Positions 57,082 to 64,000 of a stretch of 64,000 nt of DNA are shown here, one piece after another. Each line of letters starts with the position of its first letter. Position 1 is the first letter of the stretch. The notes under the pieces were generated by a model. That model saw nothing but the letters and a program-made list of their open reading frames with translations. It was not told where the DNA came from and did no database searches. Origin of the DNA: Micromonospora cathayae (lineage in GTDB: Bacteria > Actinomycetota > Actinomycetes > Mycobacteriales > Micromonosporaceae); assembly GCF_028993575.1 (NCBI RefSeq), contig NZ_CP118615.1, positions 620,001 through 684,000 of the forward strand. The letters run 5' to 3'. The translations under genes and the position numbers were made by a program.

Positions 57082-58163
57082 CCGCCGGGACCGCCCACCG
57101 GCCGGGCACCCACCCGACCGGGTCCGGCCGGCGGGGCGACAGGCCACCGGCCGGGGCCGGCCGACGGCGGGCGGTGGCGGTGGCGCTGACCGCCGCGCTG
57201 CTGCTCACCGGGTGCGGCGGCAACGACGAACCGACCACCGATCCGACGACGGGAGCCGACATGTTCACCAATCCGGTCATCGCCACCGACGCCCCCGACC
57301 CGCAGGCGATCCGGGTCGGCGACACCTGGTACCTCTTCCACACCAACGCGCAGGGCCGCAACGTGCCGGTGCACACCTCACCGGACCTGGTCGACTGGAC
57401 GCCGGCCGGGGACGCGCTGCCGGCGCTGCCCGACTGGGCCGACGCCGGCAAGACCTGGGCCCCGGAGGCGATCCAGCTGGCCCCGGACCGATTCGTCCTC
57501 TACTACACGGTGGCCGGGCGGTCCTCCGGGCGGCAGTGCGTCGGGCGGGCGGTGGCGGACGCGCCGCAGGGGCCGTACCGGGACGACTCGGCCGGGCCGC
57601 TGATCTGCCAGGCGGAGCTGGGTGGCGCGATCGACGCCAGCCCGTTCCGGGACGCCGACGGCAGTCTCTGGCTGCTGTGGAAGAACGACGGCAACGCGGT
57701 CGGCCAGGACACCTGGCTCTGGTCGCAGCGGCTCTCCGTCGACGGGCTGACCCTGGTCGGTGAGCCGACGAAGCTGCTCAAGCAGACCGAGCCGTGGGAG
57801 GGGACGCTCATCGAGGGGCCGTTCTTCTGGCGGCACGACGGGAAGCTGTACCTCTTCTTCGCCGCGAACGCCTACGACAGGGCCGAGTACGCCGAGGGGT
57901 ACGCGGTCTGCGAGAGCCCGACCGGGCCGTGCGTGAAGGCCCCGGAGAACCCGGTCCTGGCCGGCAACGCCGCCGCCTCCGGCCCCGGCCACGCCTCGAT
58001 GGTCGAGCACGCCGGCCGCACCTGGCTGCTCTACCACGCCTGGCCGCCGGGCCAGGAGGGCGCGATCGACCCGGGCCGGCAGACCTGGTTGGACGAGGTG
58101 GTCTGGCGCGACGGCCGGCCGGTGGTGAACGGCCCGACCGCCGGGCCGCAGCCCCGCCCCTGA
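57078..58163 (+). CDS. Secreted lipoprotein glycoside hydrolase, GH43
   Basis: A 361-residue GH43-type enzyme, probably an arabinanase or arabinofuranosidase/xylosidase. After an Arg-rich N-terminus come a hydrophobic segment and lipobox LTGC, so it is a surface lipoprotein. The five-bladed propeller has the three acidic residues in DAPDPQAIRVG, IDASPFRD and LIEGPFFWRHDG. It would trim polymers outside before uptake and final hydrolysis by the GH51 enzyme. The GTG overlaps the permease stop. A 19-bp perfect hairpin follows. Confidence 0.9.
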   Translation: MTAGTAHRPGTHPTGSGRRGDRPPAGAGRRRAVAVALTAALLLTGCGGNDEPTTDPTTGADMFTNPVIATDAPDPQAIRVGDTWYLFHTNAQGRNVPVHTSPDLVDWTPAGDALPALPDWADAGKTWAPEAIQLAPDRFVLYYTVAGRSSGRQCVGRAVADAPQGPYRDDSAGPLICQAELGGAIDASPFRDADGSLWLLWKNDGNAVGQDTWLWSQRLSVDGLTLVGEPTKLLKQTEPWEGTLIEGPFFWRHDGKLYLFFAANAYDRAEYAEGYAVCESPTGPCVKAPENPVLAGNAAASGPGHASMVEHAGRTWLLYHAWPPGQEGAIDPGRQTWLDEVVWRDGRPVVNGPTAGPQPRP

Positions 58164-58171
58164 GCCGACTG

Positions 58172-58213
58172 ACGGCGGTGGCCCTTCCCCGGCCGGGGAA
58201 GGGCCACCGCCGT
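58172..58213. terminator. Bidirectional terminator, near-perfect palindrome
   Basis: A 19-bp perfect stem (58172-58190 with 58195-58213; inner text GGTGGCCCTTCCCC) with a 4-base loop GGCC that is itself palindromic. It lies between the convergent GH43 and APC permease genes. Confidence 0.85.
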
Positions 58214-58218
58214 ACCGG

Positions 58219-59682
58219 TCAGCCGGCGCGCTGGGCGAGCCGGTTGCGGCGGCGGCCGTAGCCGAAGTAGATGATCGCGCCGAGCAGCATCCAGGCCAGG
58301 AACCGCAGCCAGGTCTCCACCGAGAGGTTGAGCATCAGGTAGAGGCAGGCCAGCGCGGAGACGACCGGCAGCACCGGGGAGAACGGCACCCGGAACGGCC
58401 GCTCCAGGTCGGGACGGGTCCGGCGCAGGATCGGCACCGCCAGCGAGACCAGCACGAAGGCGCAGAGCGCGCCGATGCTGACCAGGTCGGCCAGCGCGGT
58501 CAGCGGCAGGAAGCCGGCGAGCAGCGCCACCACCACGGTCATCACCGCGCTGATCCGGTACGGGGTGCCGAAGCGCGGGTGCACCTTGGCGACCGCCGGC
58601 GGGATCAGCCCGTCCCGGGCGATGGCGAAGCCGACCCGGCCCATGGCGACCAGGTCGACCAGGATCACGCTGGTCAGGCCGGCGACGGCGGCGATGGAGA
58701 CGAGGATGGCCGCCCAGCCGGCGCCGACCGACTCGAACGCCGACGCGATCGGGGCGCCCCGGTCGATCTCGGTGTACGGCACCATGCCGACCAGCACCAG
58801 CGAGACGCCGATGTAGAGAACGCTGGCGATCAGCAGCGTGCCGAGCAGGCCGAGCGGCAGGTCCCGGCGCGGGTTCTTGGTCTCCTCGCCGAGGTTGGCG
58901 ACCGCCTCGAAACCGGTGTACGCGAAGAAGACCACGGCGGCGGCGGTGAGCACCCCGGCGAAGCCGAAGACCGAGGCGTCCATCCCGAAGATCAACTGGG
59001 TGACCGGTTGCCGGATGCCGTCCTCGCCGCTGCCGGCCTCCTCCGCCGGCGGGATGAACGGGGTGAGGTTGGTGGCCTTCACGAAGAACGCCCCGGCGAT
59101 CACCACGAAGACGCAGATGGCGACCTTGACCAGGACCAGCACGTTGGTGACCCGGGCCGACTCGCGGACGCCGACGATGGCGACCACGCCGAGCAGCAGC
59201 ACGATGCCGATGGCCCCGAGGTTGACCACGCTGCCCTCCTCGCCGAACCAGGCGGTCGGCAGGTCGAACAGTTCGGCGAGGTAGCCGGACCAGCCCCGGG
59301 CGACCACCGCCGCGCCGAGGGCGAACTCCAGCAGCAGGTCCCAGCCGATGATCCAGGCGACGATCTCGCCCATGGTGGCGTACGCGTAGGTGTAGGCGCT
59401 GCCGGCGGCCGGGACGCTGGAGGCCAGTTCGGCGTAGCAGAGCGCGGCGAGCAGGGCGACCAGCCCGGCGATGGCGAACGAGATCACCACGCCGGGGCCG
59501 GCGTGTTCCCGGGCCTCCAGGCCGGTCAGGGTGAAGATGCCGGTGCCGATGACGATGCCGATGCCGAACCCGGTGAGGTCACGGGCACCGAGACGGCGCT
59601 TCAGGCCGGGTCCGCCGTCCGACCCGTCCGCCTCACTCTGGGCGATCACGTCCTTGATCGGTTTGGTACGCAGCACGGACAC
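58219..59682 (-). CDS. Amino acid permease (APC superfamily, cationic amino acid transporter type)
   Basis: A 487-residue transporter with about 12-14 membrane segments. The first shows the APC GxG motif GFGIGIVIGTGIFTLTG; others include AGSAYTYAYATMGE, VFFAYTGFEAVANLGEETKN and GRVGFAIARDGLIP. It probably imports basic or other amino acids with protons. The GTG at 59682 was chosen because GGGAGG is 9 nt upstream; an upstream GTG at 59712 is less supported. It is divergent from the GHL10 gene. Confidence 0.91.
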   Translation of the reverse strand: MSVLRTKPIKDVIAQSEADGSDGGPGLKRRLGARDLTGFGIGIVIGTGIFTLTGLEAREHAGPGVVISFAIAGLVALLAALCYAELASSVPAAGSAYTYAYATMGEIVAWIIGWDLLLEFALGAAVVARGWSGYLAELFDLPTAWFGEEGSVVNLGAIGIVLLLGVVAIVGVRESARVTNVLVLVKVAICVFVVIAGAFFVKATNLTPFIPPAEEAGSGEDGIRQPVTQLIFGMDASVFGFAGVLTAAAVVFFAYTGFEAVANLGEETKNPRRDLPLGLLGTLLIASVLYIGVSLVLVGMVPYTEIDRGAPIASAFESVGAGWAAILVSIAAVAGLTSVILVDLVAMGRVGFAIARDGLIPPAVAKVHPRFGTPYRISAVMTVVVALLAGFLPLTALADLVSIGALCAFVLVSLAVPILRRTRPDLERPFRVPFSPVLPVVSALACLYLMLNLSVETWLRFLAWMLLGAIIYFGYGRRRNRLAQRAG

Positions 59683-59860
59683 CGCGCTCACCTCCCACCG
59701 TGCGACCACCACCGTGGCGGCCGGTGACCGGTGCTGCTACCCAGCCGCCCGGCCGGTCAACCGCCACGCGGCGTACCAACCCGGTAACGGTCCGGCGACG
59801 GTGGTGAGCTGCGGCGGGGGCGGATCGGCGGCGGGGTCTTGCGCGGAACGGGGCGGGTGT

Positions 59861-59870
59861 GAAAATTTTC
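59861..59870. promoter_or_regulatory. GAAAATTTTC palindrome
   Basis: A perfect 10-bp AT-rich palindrome in a GC-rich region, 88 bases before the GHL10 start. It resembles the GAAAnTTTC-type operators described for LacI-family control of hemicellulase genes in actinomycetes; that link is inference. Confidence 0.4.
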
Positions 59871-59958
59871 TTCTGACGGCGAATCGCTGGCGACGAATCT
59901 TGCCGGACGGCCGCCGTACGCCCTCTGCCTGCCGAGCCCCAACGAAGGGACGCACCAG

Positions 59959-61620
59959 ATGAAGGCACCTCGGCTCAGCGCCGCCGGGCTGGCCGTCGCG
60001 CTGCTCGGCGCGCTCGTCGCCACGCCCGCGCCCGCCACCGCCGACCCGTCCCCCACCCTCAGCACCGACACCAGCACCTGCGACACCGACCCGGCCACCC
60101 CGAAGCGGCAGTTCCGGGCGATGTGGATCTCGTCGGTGGTGAACATCGACTGGCCCACCAAGGCGTCCCAGACCGCGCCGGACCGGACCGCCGTGCAGAA
60201 GGCCGAGTACCTCGGCTGGCTCGACCTGGCCGAGCGGCTCAACCACAACGCGGTGGTGGTGCAGGTCCGGCCGACCGCCGACGCGTTCTGGCCGTCGCCG
60301 TACGAGCCCTGGTCGGAGTACCTGACCGGGGTACGCGGCCAGGACCCGGGGTGGGACCCGCTGGCCTTCCTGGTCGACGAGGCGCACAAGCGGAACCTGG
60401 AGTTCCACGCCTGGTTCAACCCGTACCGGGTCTCGATGCCGGCCCCCGGCGGCGCGGGCGCGGACGTGAACCAGCTCGCCCCGAACCACCCGGCCCGGCA
60501 GCACCCGGACTGGACCTTCGCCTACCCGCCGGCCGGGGTGGCCGGCAGCCGGCTCTACTACAACCCCGGCATCCCCGAGGTCCGCGCGTTCGTGCAGACT
60601 GCGATGCTCGACGCGGTGAAGCGGTACGACGTCGACGGGGTGCACTTCGACGACTACTTCTACCCGTACCCGAGCGGCACCCACCAGGTGCCCGACGACG
60701 CCACGTTCGCCCAGTACAACCGGGGTTTCACCGACAAGGCCGACTGGCGGCGGGACAACATCGACCTGCTGGTCAGGGAGATGGGCGAGCAGGTCAAGGC
60801 GGTCAAGCCGTGGGTGAAGTTCGGGGTCAGCCCGTTCGGCATCTGGCGGAACAAGTCGGTGGACCCGCTCGGCTCGGACACCACCGGCAGCCAGTCGTAC
60901 GACATCATCTCCGCCGACACCCGCAAGTGGGTGAAGGAGGAGTGGATCGACTACGTGGTGCCGCAGCTCTACTGGTACATCGGGCAGTACCCGGCGGCCG
61001 ACTACGCCCGGCTGGTGCCGTGGTGGGCCGAGACGGTGCGCGGCACGAAGGTGCAGCTCTACATCGGCCAGGCCGACTACAAGAGCGGTGACCCGGCGTA
61101 CGGGTCGTTCTGGATGAACCCGAACGAGCTGTCGAACCACCTGACGCTGAACCGGTCGTACCCGGAGGTGCTCGGCAACGTGCACTTCTCCGCCGTACAG
61201 GTCAAGGCGAACCGGCTCGGCGCGACCGACATCTACGCCGCCGAGCACTACTCGAAGCCGGCGCTGGTGCCGGCCATGCCGCACCTGGCGGCGAAGCCGC
61301 TGCTGTTCCCGGTGGTCACCGGCGCGTCCCGGACCGATGACGGGGTCCGGCTGAGCTGGCGGCAGCCGGCGAACGGTGTGGGTCCGCTCGGCACGGCCAC
61401 CTCGTACGCGATCTACCGGTTCGACGGTGCCGGACGGCCGGACGGCTGCGCGCTGGCCGACGCGACGCACCTGGTCGACACGGTCCGGGCCACCCCCGGC
61501 GCGGTGCAGTCCTGGCTGGACCGGACGGCCGAGCCGGGCCGGACGTACACCTACCTGGTGACCGCCCTGGACCGGCTGTCGAACGAGAGCCCGGCCGGTC
61601 CGGCACGGGTGGTCCGCTGA
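59959..61620 (+). CDS. Secreted glycoside hydrolase-like protein, GHL10/DUF187 family
   Basis: A 553-residue exported protein. The signal peptide (LSAAGLAVALLGALVATPAP) ends near TADP. A family-10-like TIM barrel (about 50-400) has RAMWISSVVNIDWPTK, NHNAVVVQVRPTADAFW, VDGVHFDDYFYPYP and VPQLYWYIGQYPA, with Asp/Glu residues placed as in GHL10 members. A fibronectin-type-III-like domain ends the protein (about 450-553; VRLSWRQPANGVG). The target polysaccharide is unknown and may be peptidoglycan-related or plant-derived. GAAGGGA precedes the ATG. A hairpin with T-rich tail ends the transcript. Confidence 0.9.
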   Translation: MKAPRLSAAGLAVALLGALVATPAPATADPSPTLSTDTSTCDTDPATPKRQFRAMWISSVVNIDWPTKASQTAPDRTAVQKAEYLGWLDLAERLNHNAVVVQVRPTADAFWPSPYEPWSEYLTGVRGQDPGWDPLAFLVDEAHKRNLEFHAWFNPYRVSMPAPGGAGADVNQLAPNHPARQHPDWTFAYPPAGVAGSRLYYNPGIPEVRAFVQTAMLDAVKRYDVDGVHFDDYFYPYPSGTHQVPDDATFAQYNRGFTDKADWRRDNIDLLVREMGEQVKAVKPWVKFGVSPFGIWRNKSVDPLGSDTTGSQSYDIISADTRKWVKEEWIDYVVPQLYWYIGQYPAADYARLVPWWAETVRGTKVQLYIGQADYKSGDPAYGSFWMNPNELSNHLTLNRSYPEVLGNVHFSAVQVKANRLGATDIYAAEHYSKPALVPAMPHLAAKPLLFPVVTGASRTDDGVRLSWRQPANGVGPLGTATSYAIYRFDGAGRPDGCALADATHLVDTVRATPGAVQSWLDRTAEPGRTYTYLVTALDRLSNESPAGPARVVR

Positions 61621-61623
61621 CCT

Positions 61624-61687
61624 GCGCTGAGCCGACCGGCCTGAGCTGAGCCGACCTTGAGCTGAGCCGACCGGCCTGAGCTGACCT
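61624..61687. repeat. GAGCTGAGCCGACC tandem repeats
   Basis: Three near-perfect units of GAGCTGAGCCGACC, with or without GGCCT, and a partial fourth (GAGCTGACC) immediately follow the GHL10 stop. No coding role is apparent. Confidence 0.7.
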
Positions 61688-61696
61688 GATCCGGGC

Positions 61697-61735
61697 CGAA
61701 TGCCCCGGGGTGGCCCGTCCACCCCGGGGCATTCG
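61697..61735 (+). terminator. Terminator after the GHL10 gene
   Basis: Perfect 17-bp stem (61697-61713 with 61719-61735; CGAATGCCCCGGGGTGG) with a 5-nt loop, followed by TCTGTTTC, the most U-rich tail in the window. Confidence 0.75.
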
Positions 61736-61873
61736 TCTGTTTCGACGCATCGATCCAAATTCGAGTGGGACTGGACCGGACATCAACCAAGATCGATAAA
61801 AACTGTTAGTCATCCGGTAACCCGCCGGAGAAAAGTTCCACCCTCGCCCGACCCCCGCGGAGGAGAAACCCCC

Positions 61874-62428
61874 ATGCGCCGTCGCCTCACCACCATGCTC
61901 GCCGCCAGCGCGTTCGCGCTGCTCACCCTCCTCGGGGTGGCCTCACCGGCCGCCGCGGTCACCCGTGACCAGAAGCTCAGCGTGATGTACAGCTGGACCC
62001 AGACCAGCGCCAGCAGCTACAACGCCTGGAACTCCGCCCGGGTGAACCAGGGCGCCTGGTCGGCGTACGCCTTCAACTGGTCCACCGACTACTGCTCGTC
62101 CAGCCCGGACAACCCGCTCGGGTTCACCTTCAACCTGTCCTGCTACCGGCACGACTTCGGGTACCGCAACCACAAGGCGATGGGCGTCTTCACCAGCGCC
62201 AACAAGGCCCGCATCGACAGCGCCTTCTACGAGGACCTGAAGCGGGTCTGCGCCACGTACAACAGCGTCGTCAGCCCGGCCTGCTACAGCCTGGCCTGGA
62301 CGTACTACCAGGCGGTGCGGGCCTTCGGGTCGATCGCCGCGGTCAGCCAGGCCGACCTCGACCGGGCCGCCAAGCTGAAGGCCGACGCCGAACGGGCCGC
62401 GAACCTGAAGACCGCCGCCCTGCGCTGA
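61874..62428 (+). CDS. Secreted phospholipase A2
   Basis: A 184-residue exported protein of the prokaryotic PLA2 family (about 150 mature residues). The signal peptide MRRRLTTMLAASAFALLTLL runs to AAA. The Ca-dependent His-Asp dyad is in LSCYRHDFGYRNH, with four cysteines (around YCSS, LSCY, RVCATY and PACYS) able to make two disulfides. The family hydrolyses membrane phospholipids at sn-2. GGAGGAGA precedes the ATG by about 6 nt. AT-rich GATCGATAAAAAC upstream shares ATCGATAAA with the metzincin control region. Confidence 0.9.
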   Translation: MRRRLTTMLAASAFALLTLLGVASPAAAVTRDQKLSVMYSWTQTSASSYNAWNSARVNQGAWSAYAFNWSTDYCSSSPDNPLGFTFNLSCYRHDFGYRNHKAMGVFTSANKARIDSAFYEDLKRVCATYNSVVSPACYSLAWTYYQAVRAFGSIAAVSQADLDRAAKLKADAERAANLKTAALR

Positions 62429-62436
62429 GCCCCGCC

Positions 62437-62475
62437 GGCCGCCGGGTCGACAGTTCGACACCCCCGCCGGCGGCC
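62437..62475. terminator. Hairpin between convergent PLA2 and regulator genes
   Basis: GGCCGCCGG (62437-62445) pairs with CCGGCGGCC (62467-62475) across a 21-nt loop. A plausible bidirectional terminator. Confidence 0.5.
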
Positions 62476-62478
62476 AGG

Positions 62479-64000
62479 TCAGTAGCTCGACGTGAACCGT
62501 GGGGAGGCGGGGGACAGGTCCGGGTGCTCCACCGCCAGGGCCAACGCCGCCGCCTCCTCCAGCCGCAACTCCACCCCCGCCCCGTAGGCGGCGTCGAACG
62601 CCGCGTCCCCCAGCGCCCGGCGTACCTCCGTCTGCCAGCGCAGCCAGTACGCCCCGAACAGGCCCGGCGTCGACCGCATCCGGGCCCGGGTGGCCTGGGC
62701 CGCGCCGAACAGCCGGGCCGCCGTCGCCGGGTCACCCCCGTCCGCGCAGCGGACCGCCAGCGCGTTCACCGTGTCACAGGCCCGGCCGTGGTAGCCGTGG
62801 CTCATCCGGGACCGCAGCGCCACCTGGAGATGCTCGTGCGCGGCGACCAGATCCCCCCGGGCCAGCGCGACCATGCCCAGCAGCATGTCCACCGAACGCT
62901 GCCCGCGCTCCACCGGGCGGGTCGACTCCACCGTCCGGGCCCGGCCCAGCAGCTCCGCCGCCTCGTCCAGCGCCCCCCGCCGCCACAGCAGCTCGGCGAG
63001 ACTGTAGACGGCCAGCAGCGCCTCCCCCGCCACGTCCCGCTCCCGCGCCCAGTCGATCACCTCCCGGCAGACCCGCTCCGCCTCGGCGAACTGCCCCATG
63101 TCGACCAGCGGCGCGGCCCGACCGGCGAGCACCCGGGCCAGCAGACCGGCGTCCCCGGCCTGCCGGGCCGCCGCCTCGGCCCGCTGCGCGAACCGCAGCT
63201 CCTCGGCGAACTCACCGTCCGCGCCGGCGTGCAGCGAGTGCATGTGGTACGCCGCCGCCAGCTCCGCCTCCGGGATCCGCTCACCGGTCTCGGCGATCCG
63301 CCCGTACAGCCGGAACAGCCAGAGCCGCCCCTCCCGGGCCAGCCCGCGCTCCCGCCACCACAGGTCCATCCCGCCGGCCAGCCGCAGCCCGTCCCGGGCA
63401 CTGCCCCCGGTCGCCGACCAGCGCAGCGCCGCCCGCAGCTCACCGGCGAGCGGGTCGAGCGAGTACAGCGACAGGGTCACCGGCTGCCCGTCCGGGCCCA
63501 GGTGCGCCCGCCGCAGCATGTGCCGCGACCAGGCCACGTGCCGGTCCCGGACGACCTGTTCCTCACCGGCCGCGGCCAACCGCCGGGCCGCGTACGCCCG
63601 GATCGGGTCGAGCATCCGGTACGTGCTGCCCGAGGCGCTCGGCTCGGCCAGGATCATCGACTTGTCGACCAGTACCGACAGCGGCCCGAACGGGTCCTCG
63701 TCGAGCAGCCACTCCACCGCCGCCAGGTCCACCGGGCCGGCGAACACCGCCAGCCACCGCAACAGCCTCGCCGACCGGGGCCCCAACGTCCGGTACGACC
63801 AGGTGACCGTGGCCTGCATGGTGGCGTGCCGCTCCACCGTCGACCGGGTCGAGTCACCCAGACCCGCCTCCGGGCGCAGCTCGACGGTGTCCTCCTGCCC
63901 ACCGGACCAGGAGCGGGGCGGGGCCGGCTCGTCCCGCCCCGCGTCCAGCGCGCCCAGCACGTCGGCCAGCCGCTCGGCGAGCTGCCCCGCCGACAGCACC
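62479..64000 (-). CDS. Large ATP-dependent (LAL/AfsR-like) transcriptional regulator, C-terminal part
   Basis: The last about 507 residues of a multidomain regulator cut by the right edge; the N-terminal DNA-binding and P-loop regions are missing. Visible are the end of the NB-ARC-like module (LSAGQLAERLADVLGALDAG, RHATMQATVTWSYRTLGPRS and LLRWLAVFAGPVDLAAVEWL, then MLDPIRAYAARRLAAAG), and a tetratricopeptide-rich C-terminus (AELLGRARTVESTRPVERG, HEHLQVALRSRMSHGYHGRA). This text matches STAND-type regulators of secondary metabolism. Whether the missing end is LuxR, SARP or another DNA-binding type cannot be told. Confidence 0.85.
   Translation of the reverse strand, partial: VLSAGQLAERLADVLGALDAGRDEPAPPRSWSGGQEDTVELRPEAGLGDSTRSTVERHATMQATVTWSYRTLGPRSARLLRWLAVFAGPVDLAAVEWLLDEDPFGPLSVLVDKSMILAEPSASGSTYRMLDPIRAYAARRLAAAGEEQVVRDRHVAWSRHMLRRAHLGPDGQPVTLSLYSLDPLAGELRAALRWSATGGSARDGLRLAGGMDLWWRERGLAREGRLWLFRLYGRIAETGERIPEAELAAAYHMHSLHAGADGEFAEELRFAQRAEAAARQAGDAGLLARVLAGRAAPLVDMGQFAEAERVCREVIDWARERDVAGEALLAVYSLAELLWRRGALDEAAELLGRARTVESTRPVERGQRSVDMLLGMVALARGDLVAAHEHLQVALRSRMSHGYHGRACDTVNALAVRCADGGDPATAARLFGAAQATRARMRSTPGLFGAYWLRWQTEVRRALGDAAFDAAYGAGVELRLEEAAALALAVEHPDLSPASPRFTSSY

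Overview
The window is about 72-74% G+C, with dense genes, frequent GTG/TTG starts, GGAGG-type ribosome sites, many 4-bp ATGA/GTGA gene overlaps and strong symmetric hairpins between convergent genes. This points to a high-GC actinomycete. The gene content and the dispersed repeats suggest Micromonospora or a close relative in Micromonosporaceae; that genus call is from memory of the family, not from a database search.

Layout. 1-2.7 kb: the 3' end of proA, a secondary-metabolite-type O-methyltransferase with a structured leader, and a squalene-cyclase-repeat protein. 2.9-14.3 kb: a block that appears to match the M. tuberculosis neighbourhood Rv3206c-Rv3211: moeZ, DUF3152 (here duplicated), an alpha/beta hydrolase, a 1067-residue disordered protein, TetR, DUF3107, a MiaE-like ferritin-fold protein and a DEAD-box RNA helicase. 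14.3-20.5 kb: a methyltransferase, an XRE regulator, a His-rich membrane-anchored protein, a RecQ-type helicase fused to a phosphoribosyltransferase-like domain, and an SDR. 20.7-25.5 kb: a complete branched-chain-amino-acid-type ABC operon (livK-G-F-H-M). 25.8-29.1 kb: an accessory-looking stretch with two mini-GntR repressors, a DivIVA-like protein, a P-loop kinase, and a secreted metzincin followed 3 nt later by a possible inhibitor. 29.2-41.5 kb: a secreted GDPD, TrkH/TrkA potassium uptake, a transmembrane Ser/Thr kinase with a CBM2-like ectodomain, a membrane spermidine-synthase-like protein, a secreted coiled-coil M15-like protein, and a four-gene overlapping operon of response regulator-phosphatase, histidine kinase, response regulator and inositol monophosphatase. 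41.7-51.1 kb: a membrane M28 peptidase, small housekeeping genes, ppgK, an ABC-F protein, a BON-methyltransferase fusion and an overlapping pair of unknown proteins (acidic plus zinc ribbon). 51.2-58.2 kb: an arabinan-utilisation cluster (LacI, GH51, sugar ABC transporter without its own ATPase, GH43). 58.2-64 kb: an APC permease, a GHL10 glycoside hydrolase, a secreted phospholipase A2 and a truncated ATP-dependent regulator.

The clearest unexplained signals are non-coding. Two related palindromes with an apparent compensatory stem change flank the SDR gene. A different long palindrome contains a stop codon at 48.9 kb. A perfect 56-bp tandem duplication may supply livF with an in-frame N-terminal extension. 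Two TATCGATA boxes spaced exactly 10 bp precede the metzincin gene, and four mutually complementary segments lie in the O-methyltransferase leader. No rRNA, tRNA, CRISPR array, transposase or integrase was recognised.
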